NCBI GenBank assembly: GCA_002432425.1
Contig: DJEL01000048.1
Location: 1-52,202, forward strand
Direction of reading: 5' to 3'
Source of the DNA: Lachnospiraceae bacterium UBA5899
GTDB taxonomy: Bacteria; Bacillota; Clostridia; Lachnospirales; Lachnospiraceae
DNA: 52,202 nt
Shown: piece by piece, positions 7,682 to 15,616 of the stretch
How positions within the stretch are numbered: the first letter of the stretch is position 1
Layout of the letters: each line of letters begins with the position of its first letter
Translations under genes and position numbers: made by a program
Notes under the pieces: model-generated
Told to the model about the DNA's origin: nothing
Database searches by the model: none
The model's input: the letters and a program-made list of their open reading frames with translations, nothing else

Positions 7682-9765
7682 AATGATGTTTCCTCCTTTT
7701 TGTTTAACTTCATACCAAGTGTCGTAGCCAGAACTACCTTTTCACAGAGCATCAGCAGTGCCGGCAGAATAAAGATAACGCAGAGCATACTGATAATGGC
7801 GCCTCTTGCCATCAGCATACACATGGAGCTGATAATATCGATATCGGAATAAACCGCTACGCCGAAGGTGGCAGAGAACAGTCCCATACCACTGACAATA
7901 ATGGAAGGAATTGCCGTAGCCAGTGCCGTGGAAACCGCCTGCTTCTTGGTCTTTCCGGACAATCTTTCCGCTTTGTAACGGGTGGTCATCAAAATCGCGT
8001 AGTCTACGGTTGCGCCTAACTGGATGGTGCTGATACAGATAGGAGCAATGAACGGCAGCGACTGTCCCATAAAGTGCGCCAGACCTAAGTTGATGAATAC
8101 GGCAAGCTCGATAACCGCAATCAGGATAACCGGCAGGGAAATACTCTTTTCCACGATTAAAATAATGATAAAGATGGCAACGATGGAAACCGCATTGACA
8201 ACCTGGAAATCATGGTTGGTGGTTTCAATCATATCCTTCATACAGGGTGCCTCGCCGATTAACATGCCGGTGGGGTCGTACTTCTTTAAGATGGTATTCA
8301 GGGAGTCAATCTGTTCGTTTACTTCATCACTGGCTACCTTGTACTCGGAGTTAATCAGAAGCAGCTCCCACTTGTCGCTCTTTAAGATGCTGACAATGCT
8401 GTCCGGCAGCATTTCCTCCGGCACCTGGGCGCCTACCACACTTTCCAGTCCCAGCACGTATTTAATACCGGACACCTCTTCCATTTCCTTCATCATGGAA
8501 CGGACATCCTTGGGAGAAACCGACGCATCTACCAGAACCATGTGGGTGGAAGCAATGTCAAACTCTTCGGAAAGCTTTGTATTGGCAATGACATATTCCA
8601 TGTCCTCCGGCAGGCACTGGCCCATGTCGTAGTACACTTCGTCATTGGTCTTGTTGTTGCCGTAAATGGCAATGGGCATCAGAATGACAAAGATAATTAA
8701 GAATACCGGGAAAATCTTCACGATGCCGCCCGCCGCCTTATCCATATTGGGAATGAGGCTCTTGTGCTTCGTTTTCTGCAGCGGCTTATCCAGCATCAAA
8801 ATCAGGGAAGGAAGCACCGTTACACAGCCGATAACGCCGAACAACACGCCCTTCGCCATAACAATGCCCAGGTCACGGCCCAGGGTAAAGGACATAAAGC
8901 AGAGGGCAATAAAACCGGCTATTGTGGTTAAGGAACTGCCCACAACAGAAACCAGTGTTTCATGAATGGCAACCGCCATCGCCTGCTTGTGGTCATCATA
9001 ATGGGAAATCTGCTCGTTGTAGCTATGCCATAAGAAAATGGAATAGTCCATGGTAACGGCAAGCTGCAAAACCGCCGACAGCGCTTTGGTTATGTAGGAA
9101 ATCTCTCCAAAGAAATAGTTGCTGCCGAGGTTTATCAAAATCATAGCGCCGATACTGGCTAAAAATGCAAACGGTACAAGGAAGCTGTCCAAAAGAACAA
9201 TCATTGCCACACAGGCAAGTGCTACGGCGATGCCTACATAGATGGGCTCTTCTTTTTCACACAAGTCCTTTAAGTCCGTAACCAGTGCGGACATACCGGA
9301 TACAAAGCACTGCTTTCCGGCAATGCTCCGGATTTCCCTTATGGCATCCATAGTCACATCCGCCGATGTGGCGCTGTCAAAGAATACTGCCATCATGGTG
9401 GCATCCGAGGTGTTGAATTCGTTGTAAATTTTATCGGGAAGAAGCTCCATGGGAATGGAAACATCCATTAAAGAATCATACCAGATAACGGACTCTACAT
9501 GTTCCACACCCTCGATTTTTTCCTTCAGGGCGGAAACCTCCTTCGGGGTCATATCCTCCACAATAAGCAGGGAAAACGCTCCCTTTCCAAAGTCATCCAA
9601 AAGTTCATTCTGTCCGATTACCGTGTCCATATCGTCGGGCAGGTAATTGAGCATATCATAATTGATTCTGGTGCCGAACATTCCCAGTACGGAGGGAATG
9701 AGCAGAAGAACCGTTATGATTACAATTGCCACACGGTGCTTTACCACCGCTCTTGAGAAACGCAT
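7678..9765 (-). CDS. MMPL/RND-superfamily permease
   Basis: A 695-aa protein with the two-fold RND layout. There is one N-terminal helix (VAIVIITVLLLIPSVLGMF), an extracytoplasmic domain, five clustered helices, then the same pattern again. The intramembrane proton-relay Asp occurs in both halves (LAVTMDYSIFLWHSY and LGATVDYAILMTTRYK), as in MmpL-type transporters. In Gram-positives these export lipids, lipopeptides or hydrophobic drugs using proton flux. It sits between DUF308 and the coiled-coil gene and shares a 4-bp overlap with the latter. A TetR regulator upstream suggests inducible expression. Substrate unknown. Confidence 0.88.
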   Translation of the reverse strand: MRFSRAVVKHRVAIVIITVLLLIPSVLGMFGTRINYDMLNYLPDDMDTVIGQNELLDDFGKGAFSLLIVEDMTPKEVSALKEKIEGVEHVESVIWYDSLMDVSIPMELLPDKIYNEFNTSDATMMAVFFDSATSADVTMDAIREIRSIAGKQCFVSGMSALVTDLKDLCEKEEPIYVGIAVALACVAMIVLLDSFLVPFAFLASIGAMILINLGSNYFFGEISYITKALSAVLQLAVTMDYSIFLWHSYNEQISHYDDHKQAMAVAIHETLVSVVGSSLTTIAGFIALCFMSFTLGRDLGIVMAKGVLFGVIGCVTVLPSLILMLDKPLQKTKHKSLIPNMDKAAGGIVKIFPVFLIIFVILMPIAIYGNNKTNDEVYYDMGQCLPEDMEYVIANTKLSEEFDIASTHMVLVDASVSPKDVRSMMKEMEEVSGIKYVLGLESVVGAQVPEEMLPDSIVSILKSDKWELLLINSEYKVASDEVNEQIDSLNTILKKYDPTGMLIGEAPCMKDMIETTNHDFQVVNAVSIVAIFIIILIVEKSISLPVILIAVIELAVFINLGLAHFMGQSLPFIAPICISTIQLGATVDYAILMTTRYKAERLSGKTKKQAVSTALATAIPSIIVSGMGLFSATFGVAVYSDIDIISSMCMLMARGAIISMLCVIFILPALLMLCEKVVLATTLGMKLNKKEETSL

Positions 9766-9801
9766 GTTTTAACTCCTCACTTTCTGTCTTACATTTATCA
9801 C

Positions 9802-10371
9802 TCAGTCAATAATATCCGGCTGCTGATAGCGAATAATTTTCACTGCCGTAATGGCGGTGCTGATATTTAAGATGCCCTCTAACAACAGGCAGATGCCTAA
9901 AAGTACGGTTAAGAAGGACGCACTGACTGCCGGTTTTACAATCAGTAACACACCAAAGGCACCGGTAATCACAGCAAAAGCAAAAATCAGCCACCATTCT
10001 CTTATGCCAAACCGTTTGGCATCTAAGGACATCTGGATCTTAAACAGACCATCCGAAAGTACCGCAACCCCTAAAATCACACAGATAAAATTCAACAGGT
10101 TCGCCGGATTTCTAAAAAGCATGATGCCTAAGATAATCATTAAGATTCCGAAAGCTAAATCATACTGGAAAGCCAGACGGTACAAATCCTTGGAAAAATA
10201 ACCCACAATTTTTACAATACCGAACAGAATCATCAGTATACCGCAAAGAATACCGATTACTTTCTCGGAAGTCCCCGGAAAAATAATTAACAAAATACCT
10301 AAGATACAGAACAGAATGGAAATACTGATATATCCGATTTTTGCTGTTTTCAACGGTTTTACAGAACGCAT
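9802..10371 (-). CDS. DUF308 (HdeD-type) membrane protein
   Basis: A 189-aa protein made of six hydrophobic helices in short hairpin repeats (FCILGILLIIFPG, GILCGILMILFGIVKI, AFGILMIILGIMLFRNPA, LGVAVLSDGLFKIQMSL, AGIN-type C-terminal repeat), typical of DUF308/HdeD. The start is ATG 10369-10371, with AGGAGGTG 6 nt upstream; a longer frame exists but crosses the promoter and terminator. HdeD proteins are linked to acid or envelope stress in E. coli, but the role here is unknown. It is first in the run DUF308, MMPL, coiled-coil protein. Confidence 0.85.
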   Translation of the reverse strand: MRSVKPLKTAKIGYISISILFCILGILLIIFPGTSEKVIGILCGILMILFGIVKIVGYFSKDLYRLAFQYDLAFGILMIILGIMLFRNPANLLNFICVILGVAVLSDGLFKIQMSLDAKRFGIREWWLIFAFAVITGAFGVLLIVKPAVSASFLTVLLGICLLLEGILNISTAITAVKIIRYQQPDIID

Positions 10372-10404
10372 GCAAAACACCTCCTCATTTCTTTTGATAT
10401 AGGC

Positions 10405-10433
10405 AGTATAGTGCAGGAAACACTTTCTTGAAA
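10405..10433 (-). promoter_or_regulatory. Promoter for DUF308-MMPL operon
   Basis: TTTCAA (10433-10428), a 17-bp spacer and TATACT (10410-10405), 34 bp before the DUF308 start. The -35 is weak; the -10 is good. Confidence 0.55.
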
Positions 10434-10456
10434 TGGTCAGAAAAACGGCTCTGTTA

Positions 10457-10498
10457 AAATTTCGGTCGTATTCCCCGCAATGTATAAATTTTGGTCGT
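10457..10498. repeat. Pair of 13-bp direct repeats upstream of the MMPL-operon promoter
   Basis: AAATTTCGGTCGT (10457-10469) and AAATTTTGGTCGT (10486-10498) differ at one base and are spaced 29 bp start to start. They lie between the tetR terminator and the -35 box, so they could bind an activator or the neighbouring TetR protein. TetR operators are usually palindromic, which these are not. Confidence 0.45.
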
Positions 10499-10512
10499 GC
10501 CGGAAAAAATGC

Positions 10513-10542
10513 AAAAAAAATAGACATTTCTTCCGAAATGCC
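10513..10542 (-). terminator. Terminator after tetR
   Basis: Minus-strand hairpin GGCATTTC-GGAA-GAAATGTC (10542-10523; 8 bp with one G-U pair, stable tetraloop) followed by TATTTTTTTT. It separates the tetR gene from the DUF308-MMPL operon. Confidence 0.75.
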
Positions 10543-10558
10543 TAAATTCTTTTCTTTT

Positions 10559-11128
10559 TTATTTTCCTGCCGCATCCGCCACACAGCGGTTAATCATCTC
10601 GTCCACCATGCCTTTCCGCAGCTCGCAGAGACGTTTGAACGGTTCCCTTACATCCTCTTTCATTTCCTTGTTCATCCAGTCGATAATCTGTCCGAAGCAT
10701 TCGCATTTGTAATAGCGGATGATGACCTCCTTGTCGCTTTCGGCAACGGTCGTGCCTTGCAAAAGGGTGTTCACGTACGCCGTCACCACATGCGTGCACA
10801 CATCCATCAGATACTGCTCGTAAATATCACGGTTGGCGGAATGGTAAATATGTAATACCGCTCTTTTGTTCTGCATCGCAAAGGAAATGGCTACCTCCAG
10901 ACACTGCTCCATGGAATCAATAGTAGGATATTTTTTTATAATATCCTGCGCCTCATCTATGACGATTTCCTGCAGCAGGGAAGGAATATCCGTAAAATGG
11001 TAGTAAAAGGTATTCCGGTTGACGCCGCAGTCCTCTACAATATCCTTCACCGTAATCTGGTGAAGCGGTTTTTCATTCAGTAACTTGATAAAAGATTCTT
11101 TGATTGCCTTCTTGGTAAAGTTGGGCAT
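10559..11128 (-). CDS. TetR/AcrR-family transcriptional regulator
   Basis: A 189-aa protein. Residues ~5-50 form the TetR helix-turn-helix (FIKLLNEKPLHQITVKDIVEDCGVNRNTFYYHFTDIPSLLQ). The C-terminal part is the variable ligand or dimer domain, resembling the TetR_C_7 group. It is encoded just upstream of, and in the same direction as, the DUF308-MMPL-coiled-coil operon but is separated from it by a terminator and a promoter, so it probably controls that efflux-like operon. The inducing molecule is unknown. It lies 18 bp after the HD-GYP gene and may be co-transcribed with it. Confidence 0.9.
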   Translation of the reverse strand: MPNFTKKAIKESFIKLLNEKPLHQITVKDIVEDCGVNRNTFYYHFTDIPSLLQEIVIDEAQDIIKKYPTIDSMEQCLEVAISFAMQNKRAVLHIYHSANRDIYEQYLMDVCTHVVTAYVNTLLQGTTVAESDKEVIIRYYKCECFGQIIDWMNKEMKEDVREPFKRLCELRKGMVDEMINRCVADAAGK

Positions 11129-11146
11129 GGGAGACCTCCTGTCATT

Positions 11147-12346
11147 TTATTCGTCACACTCGACTTTCCCCTCTTCTATCAGCCTGACCATCAGCATGGC
11201 TATCTGCGGGTCAAACTGGGAGCCTGCATTCTCATTTAACTCTTTCACAATCACGGATTTTTTCAGACGCTTTCGGTAGCATCTGTCACTGTTCATGGCG
11301 TCAAAGGAGTCCGCTACGCAGATAATACGCGCAAGCAGCGGAATTTCTTCACCTTTAAGTCCCTCCGGGTAGCCCTTTCCGTCATAACGCTCGTGATGGT
11401 ACAGAGCGCACTCCCGGACGCCGGGCATGGCAGTAAAGTTCTCCACAATCTTGCCGCCCAGTACCGTATGGGAACGGATAATATCCATTTCCTCCGTCGT
11501 AAGCTTTGCCGGTTTATTTAAAACGTTGTCCGGTATTCCCATTTTCCCGCAGTCGTGCATCAGCCCCATGTACCGCATAAAACGGATATCATCGGGTTTC
11601 ATATGCATTTCCTGTGCCAGAAGCACGGCATATTCCGCCACTCTGTCGGAGTGACCGTTGGTATAAGAGTCCTTGGCATCAATCAGCTTTGCCAGCATCT
11701 GCAGGGTATCGATGATGATTTTTTCATCCATAATCCTGCGGCGTTCCAATTTGCGCATACGGAATACTACCGCCATATTGCCGATAATCAGGGTAAAAAA
11801 AGCTGCGGTCAGAACCAGCATCACATAAAAAAGCGGATAATCCGTAATATTCTTTTCCAGATAGCCTATGACCTGAAAACGGTAAATATTCATCAGTCCG
11901 TGGGAATACATAACCATGCCGAAGGTATTGCGCTCATGTGCCGGCAGCACGTTCATGCCGATGCTGTCATCGGGTATGTAGACAATATCGTTGCCTTCGT
12001 AGGTATAGGTGCCGTTCCAGGAGCTGTCAATGTGGCTCTTTCCCGGCATCAGAAGAACAATCCGCCAGTCCCGCAGCGTATAATTGCTCTTGTTGACAAT
12101 ACTGCCGTCATACTGGGCGCCGTTGCTGTCCCTGCCGTATTTTCTTTTATCGTCCCAGCTTTTGGTAATGGACATCTCCACGCTGATTTCCGCATCACTG
12201 TTTACCGCATTATCCACCTCAATGCAGACTTCCTTCTGCTTGTCCCCGGAAACCTGCAGTGCCAGTACCACATAGCCTGCCGCCAGAATAAACAGCATTA
12301 CGAAAAACGGTATCCATTTCCATAATTTTGTTTTCTTTTCCCTCAT
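11147..12346 (-). CDS. Membrane HD-GYP phosphodiesterase with extracellular CBM2-like domain
   Basis: A 399-aa protein. TM helix at ~11-31; extracellular domain ~45-165; second TM helix ~171-196; cytoplasmic HD-GYP domain ~212-390. The HD pair is in GLMHDCGKMGIPD (264-265) and the extended motif is HHERYDGKGYP (317-327), so catalytic residues look intact for c-di-GMP hydrolysis. The extracellular part follows the pattern of family-2 carbohydrate-binding modules: an SW pair (W64), NGAQYDGSIVNKSNYTL, DWRIVLLMPG (W94), SSWNGTY (W110), and a closing VLPAHERNTFGM like the CBM2 'iPaGgsvtFGf' strand. This suggests a sensor that couples polysaccharide contact to second-messenger turnover. The CBM2 call is by eye. 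Confidence 0.8.
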   Translation of the reverse strand: MREKKTKLWKWIPFFVMLFILAAGYVVLALQVSGDKQKEVCIEVDNAVNSDAEISVEMSITKSWDDKRKYGRDSNGAQYDGSIVNKSNYTLRDWRIVLLMPGKSHIDSSWNGTYTYEGNDIVYIPDDSIGMNVLPAHERNTFGMVMYSHGLMNIYRFQVIGYLEKNITDYPLFYVMLVLTAAFFTLIIGNMAVVFRMRKLERRRIMDEKIIIDTLQMLAKLIDAKDSYTNGHSDRVAEYAVLLAQEMHMKPDDIRFMRYMGLMHDCGKMGIPDNVLNKPAKLTTEEMDIIRSHTVLGGKIVENFTAMPGVRECALYHHERYDGKGYPEGLKGEEIPLLARIICVADSFDAMNSDRCYRKRLKKSVIVKELNENAGSQFDPQIAMLMVRLIEEGKVECDE

Positions 12347-12395
12347 GAAAACTCACTATCCCCATTTAGTACCAGTTTTTTATATCTATCTACAA

Positions 12396-12424
12396 ATTAT
12401 AATCAATTCTTGTCCTCTTGGCAA
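12396..12424 (-). promoter_or_regulatory. Promoter for the HD-GYP gene
   Basis: TTGCCA (12424-12419), a 17-bp spacer and TATAAT (12401-12396), about 50 bp before the start codon. Near-consensus for the vegetative sigma factor. Confidence 0.75.
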
Positions 12425-12481
12425 CTTTTTTTCCAAAAGTCCGTTTCTATGTAGGCAGACCCGGAAAGGGCCCGCTTTTTT

Positions 12482-12796
12482 TTACTGCTCGCGGAAGGTA
12501 GCACATGCGGTCTCCGTACAGTCGCAGGCTCCGCAGCCCTTGATGTCCACATGCTCTGCACGGCACTTATAATCTTCGTTGTAAACACACTTCACGGCTT
12601 CGCAGTCGATGGTGATGGTAGAGGAAGGATGGGAAAGAGCGCTTGTCATGGTGGTGCTTCCCTGTTCCCGGAAGCTTTCACAACAGGTCTCATCCTCCCT
12701 GCATGCGTGTTCGCCGCCAACGCTGATGTCGCCTTTACAGCACAGGCAGTCCTGATTATAGGTACAGTTTTCCACTCTGCATAATAATTCAGCCAT
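12482..12796 (-). CDS. DUF1540 Cys-rich protein, two repeats
   Basis: A 104-aa protein with two DUF1540 units, each with about six cysteines (residues ~5-43: CRVENCTYNQDCLCCKGDI...; ~63-102: CEAVKCVYNEDYKCRAEHV...). The spacing suggests small metal-binding or disulfide-free zinc folds. DUF1540 proteins are common in Clostridia and their function is unknown. Alone between the HD-GYP and SEC-C genes, with an SD (AAGGAGG) directly upstream of the start. Confidence 0.85.
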   Translation of the reverse strand: MAELLCRVENCTYNQDCLCCKGDISVGGEHACREDETCCESFREQGSTTMTSALSHPSSTITIDCEAVKCVYNEDYKCRAEHVDIKGCGACDCTETACATFREQ

Positions 12797-12903
12797 AGTA
12801 AGTCCTCCTTTTTGTATGGTCAGACTTAGTATGGCTGAAATTTGTCTTATTTATTCATTTTCTGTTTTGTTTCTTTTTTGTTTAAGGCAGCCTGTTTCCT
12901 GTC

Positions 12904-13410
12904 TTATTTGTTTTTGCCGCAGCACTTTTTGTACTTCTTGCCGCTTCCGCAGGGACAGGGGTCGTTGGGATAAATCTTGGGTGCCTTGTGAATGGTCATG
13001 GATGCCTTCTGCTCTTTGTAAAGAGCCTTTCTGGTCGCTTCGTCGAAAATGTCGTTCCATGCTTCCAGATTGTACAGCCAGTCAGCTTCTGCGGCTACCA
13101 TGTTCTTGTAAAGAAGCTCTTTGTCAAAGCCGAGGTTTACAACGGTGTCCTCTTCCAGCTCGTCCAGAGGGTTTGCTTCCTTTAAGCTGTCGTTGATGCC
13201 GTCTAAGAAACCGGTCATGGTCATGATATCCACGCCGTACTTCTCTGCCAGCTCTTTTACGGTGCCGGTCACAACTTCATCCGGGTTCTTTAAGAGCTCT
13301 GCGTAAATATCTCTTTCCTTCATAAAATATTCGTTCCACAGTTTCTGTAAAGCCGGCTTGCCCAATGTCTCATCGTATGCCGTCTTTCTCCATTGTTCCA
13401 TCAATGCCAT
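12904..13410 (-). CDS. SEC-C metal-binding motif protein
   Basis: A 168-aa protein ending in a SEC-C motif, PNDPCPCGSGKKYKKCCG (residues ~147-164), which binds one zinc in SecA and many unrelated proteins. The preceding ~140 residues are mostly helical (KELAEKYGVDIMTMTGFLDGINDSL...) and match a common Clostridial SEC-C protein of this size. In SecA this motif contacts SecB or ribosomes; here the role is unknown. No operon partner is evident. Confidence 0.85.
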   Translation of the reverse strand: MALMEQWRKTAYDETLGKPALQKLWNEYFMKERDIYAELLKNPDEVVTGTVKELAEKYGVDIMTMTGFLDGINDSLKEANPLDELEEDTVVNLGFDKELLYKNMVAAEADWLYNLEAWNDIFDEATRKALYKEQKASMTIHKAPKIYPNDPCPCGSGKKYKKCCGKNK

Positions 13411-13518
13411 AGTAATTCAATCCTTTCATAATCCGCAGCCTGCCTGTCCGTGCCGCAGCTGCAAAGTAATTTTCATCAGAATACAGATAGTATAATATAA
13501 AATGCGCCGAAACGCAAG

Positions 13519-14511
13519 TTATCGTTCCTCACGGAAATAAGAAAGTCCCAGATGTTCGGGCGGCTGGTTTTCCTTTTTACTCTTTAAGCTGATGACAACC
13601 AGAACCACAATGGTAACCACATAGGGCACCATCTGGATTAAATCCGTAATATGGCTTGCCACGGTGATGCCGAGCAGGCTGGGTAAGAACTGGTACAGCC
13701 AGTACAACACGCCAAAAAGATAGGCGCCCCAGATGGCATTAAGCGGCTTCCAGGTGGTAAAGATTACCAGCGCCACCGCCAGCCAGCCGAGAGCTTCAAT
13801 CTGCTCCGTGGTAGCCCAGATGCCGCGGTTGTAATCCAGTACATAGTAAAGACCGCCGATACCGGAAATGCCCGCGCCGATGCAGGTTGCCAGATATTTG
13901 TATTTGGTAACGTTGATGCCCGCCGCGTCCGCCGTGGCAGGATTTTCGCCGACGGCACGCAGGTTCAATCCCACTCTTGTCTTATTTAAGAAATAGGATA
14001 AAACGATTGCCAGCACAATGGCAAGGTATGCCAGAAAGCCGTAGCTGAAAAACACTTCGCTGACTACCCCGAGTCTGGTGGAAAGCAGCGGGATTTTAGC
14101 GGTATACGCACTGTTTGCCAGAGGCGCCGCCGTATAGCTCTTGCCGTTTAAGATAAATACACCGAAGAAGTTTGCCACGCCCATGCCGAAGGTGGTCAGC
14201 GCCAGACCGGTTACATTCTGGTTGGCTCTTAAGGTAATGGTTAAAAAGCTGTAAATCAGGCCGCCGAGCATGGAAGCCAGAACCGCGCATACAAAGGAAA
14301 TCAGAATGCAGATAAACCTGTTGGGGCTGGCGGTATTGTTTTCATAAAGGAAGGCGCTTGCAAAACCGGCAAAGCCGCCTAAGTACATGATGCCCGGAAC
14401 GCCTAAGTTTAAGTTGCCGGATTTCTCCGTTACAATTTCACCCATGGCTCCGTACATGATAATGGTTCCGAAGGGAATTGCCCTGATAATCCATGCAATT
14501 AAATTACTCAT
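13519..14511 (-). CDS. Nucleoside ABC transporter permease 2 (NupQ-like)
   Basis: A 330-aa polytopic membrane protein of the BPD_transp_2 family: MYGAMGEIVTEKSGNLNLGVPGIMYLGGFAG near the N terminus, the LRAVGENPATADAAGINV loop that contacts the ATPase (residues ~178-196), and YYVLDYNRGIWATTEQIEALGWLAVALVIF later. It overlaps the upstream permease gene by 8 bp (14504-14511). With the ATPase and BMP lipoprotein it forms a purine-nucleoside importer of the BmpA-NupOPQ type. Last gene of the operon; I see no clear terminator after it. Confidence 0.9.
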   Translation of the reverse strand: MSNLIAWIIRAIPFGTIIMYGAMGEIVTEKSGNLNLGVPGIMYLGGFAGFASAFLYENNTASPNRFICILISFVCAVLASMLGGLIYSFLTITLRANQNVTGLALTTFGMGVANFFGVFILNGKSYTAAPLANSAYTAKIPLLSTRLGVVSEVFFSYGFLAYLAIVLAIVLSYFLNKTRVGLNLRAVGENPATADAAGINVTKYKYLATCIGAGISGIGGLYYVLDYNRGIWATTEQIEALGWLAVALVIFTTWKPLNAIWGAYLFGVLYWLYQFLPSLLGITVASHITDLIQMVPYVVTIVVLVVISLKSKKENQPPEHLGLSYFREER

Positions 14512-15616
14512 CTTTTTTGCCCTCCTTTCCGGAACGGAAAATCATTTTATAATTGATAAAAAATTCACTGCCCAGAATGCAGAATAAAATGATGCCGGTA
14601 ATAATGTCTGCGGCATAGTCGTTTAAGCCGTACGCGGAAGCGATTTCTCCCGCACCCTTCTGCAAGAAAATCAGAAGGAAAGAAATCAGTGCCATGTAAA
14701 AGGTATTGAACTTGGCAAGCCATGCCACGATAATGGCGGTAAAGCCGTTGCCGCCCGCCGTCTGGGTGGAAATGGTCTGGTCTCTTCCGGCTACTAAAAG
14801 GAATCCGCAGAGTCCGCAGAGCGCACCGGAAATCACCATGGTACGCATCATGACTCTACCCACGTTGATGCCGGCATATCTTGCCGTATTCTCGGAAGCG
14901 CCCACAACGCTGATTTCATATCCCTGCTTCGTGTATTTCAGATACAAAAACATCGCAAATGTGAGAATAACCACCACAATAATATTGGTGTTGTAGGTCT
15001 GGCCCCAGAGTTTGGGGAACCATCCCGCATGGGTGGACATGTTGAGTTTACCCAGACTGGAAGCCTGTCCTCTCAGGACATTGACCGCACATGCCACAAT
15101 GCTGGTTGCCACATAGTTCATCATCAGGGTAAACAGGGTTTCATTGGTCTTCCACTTTGCTTTGAAGAAAGCGGGAATGAACCCCCAGATACCGCCTGCC
15201 ACAATACTGAACAGAAGCATCAGAAGCATCAGCACAGGTGCCGGCAGGGTATTGCCGAAATTTACCATAACTAACGCCGTCATAAGGCCGCCCATAAGCA
15301 CCTGGCCTTCCGCACCGATGTTCCAGAATTTCATTTTAAATGCCGGTGCAAGCGCCACACCGATTAAAAGCAGGGTAACAAGGTCGCGCATCGCCCAGGA
15401 AAAACGGATGGAGGAGCCGAAGGTACCCTTGAACATAACGCCGTATACGGCAAAGGGATTTAACCCGGTTACAAAAAAGATAAACAGGGCATCCAGAATG
15501 AGTGCCAGTAAAACGGCAAGAATTCTGACCGTGATTTTGCGTCCCATGGATGCATGGTCACGCTTTACCATTCTGACAAAAGGTTCTTTCACCTGTACAT
15601 TACTCACTGCGTTCAC
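14504..15616 (-). CDS. Nucleoside ABC transporter permease 1 (NupP-like)
   Basis: A 370-aa polytopic membrane protein. A cytoplasmic N-terminal tail precedes the first helix (ILAVLLALILDALFIFFVTG), and GAEGQVLMGGLMTALV and the SVVGASENTARYAGINVGRV coupling loop are typical of this permease family. It overlaps the ATPase gene upstream by 17 bp and the second permease downstream by 8 bp, so the three are translated together. It forms the channel of the nucleoside importer with its partner. Confidence 0.9.
   Translation of the reverse strand: MNAVSNVQVKEPFVRMVKRDHASMGRKITVRILAVLLALILDALFIFFVTGLNPFAVYGVMFKGTFGSSIRFSWAMRDLVTLLLIGVALAPAFKMKFWNIGAEGQVLMGGLMTALVMVNFGNTLPAPVLMLLMLLFSIVAGGIWGFIPAFFKAKWKTNETLFTLMMNYVATSIVACAVNVLRGQASSLGKLNMSTHAGWFPKLWGQTYNTNIIVVVILTFAMFLYLKYTKQGYEISVVGASENTARYAGINVGRVMMRTMVISGALCGLCGFLLVAGRDQTISTQTAGGNGFTAIIVAWLAKFNTFYMALISFLLIFLQKGAGEIASAYGLNDYAADIITGIILFCILGSEFFINYKMIFRSGKEGKKDE

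Noticed and set aside
12455..12485. Terminator at the GGGCCCGC / T8 stretch after the DUF1540 gene
   Set aside because: The stem has mismatches and the T-run is on the strand without a gene.
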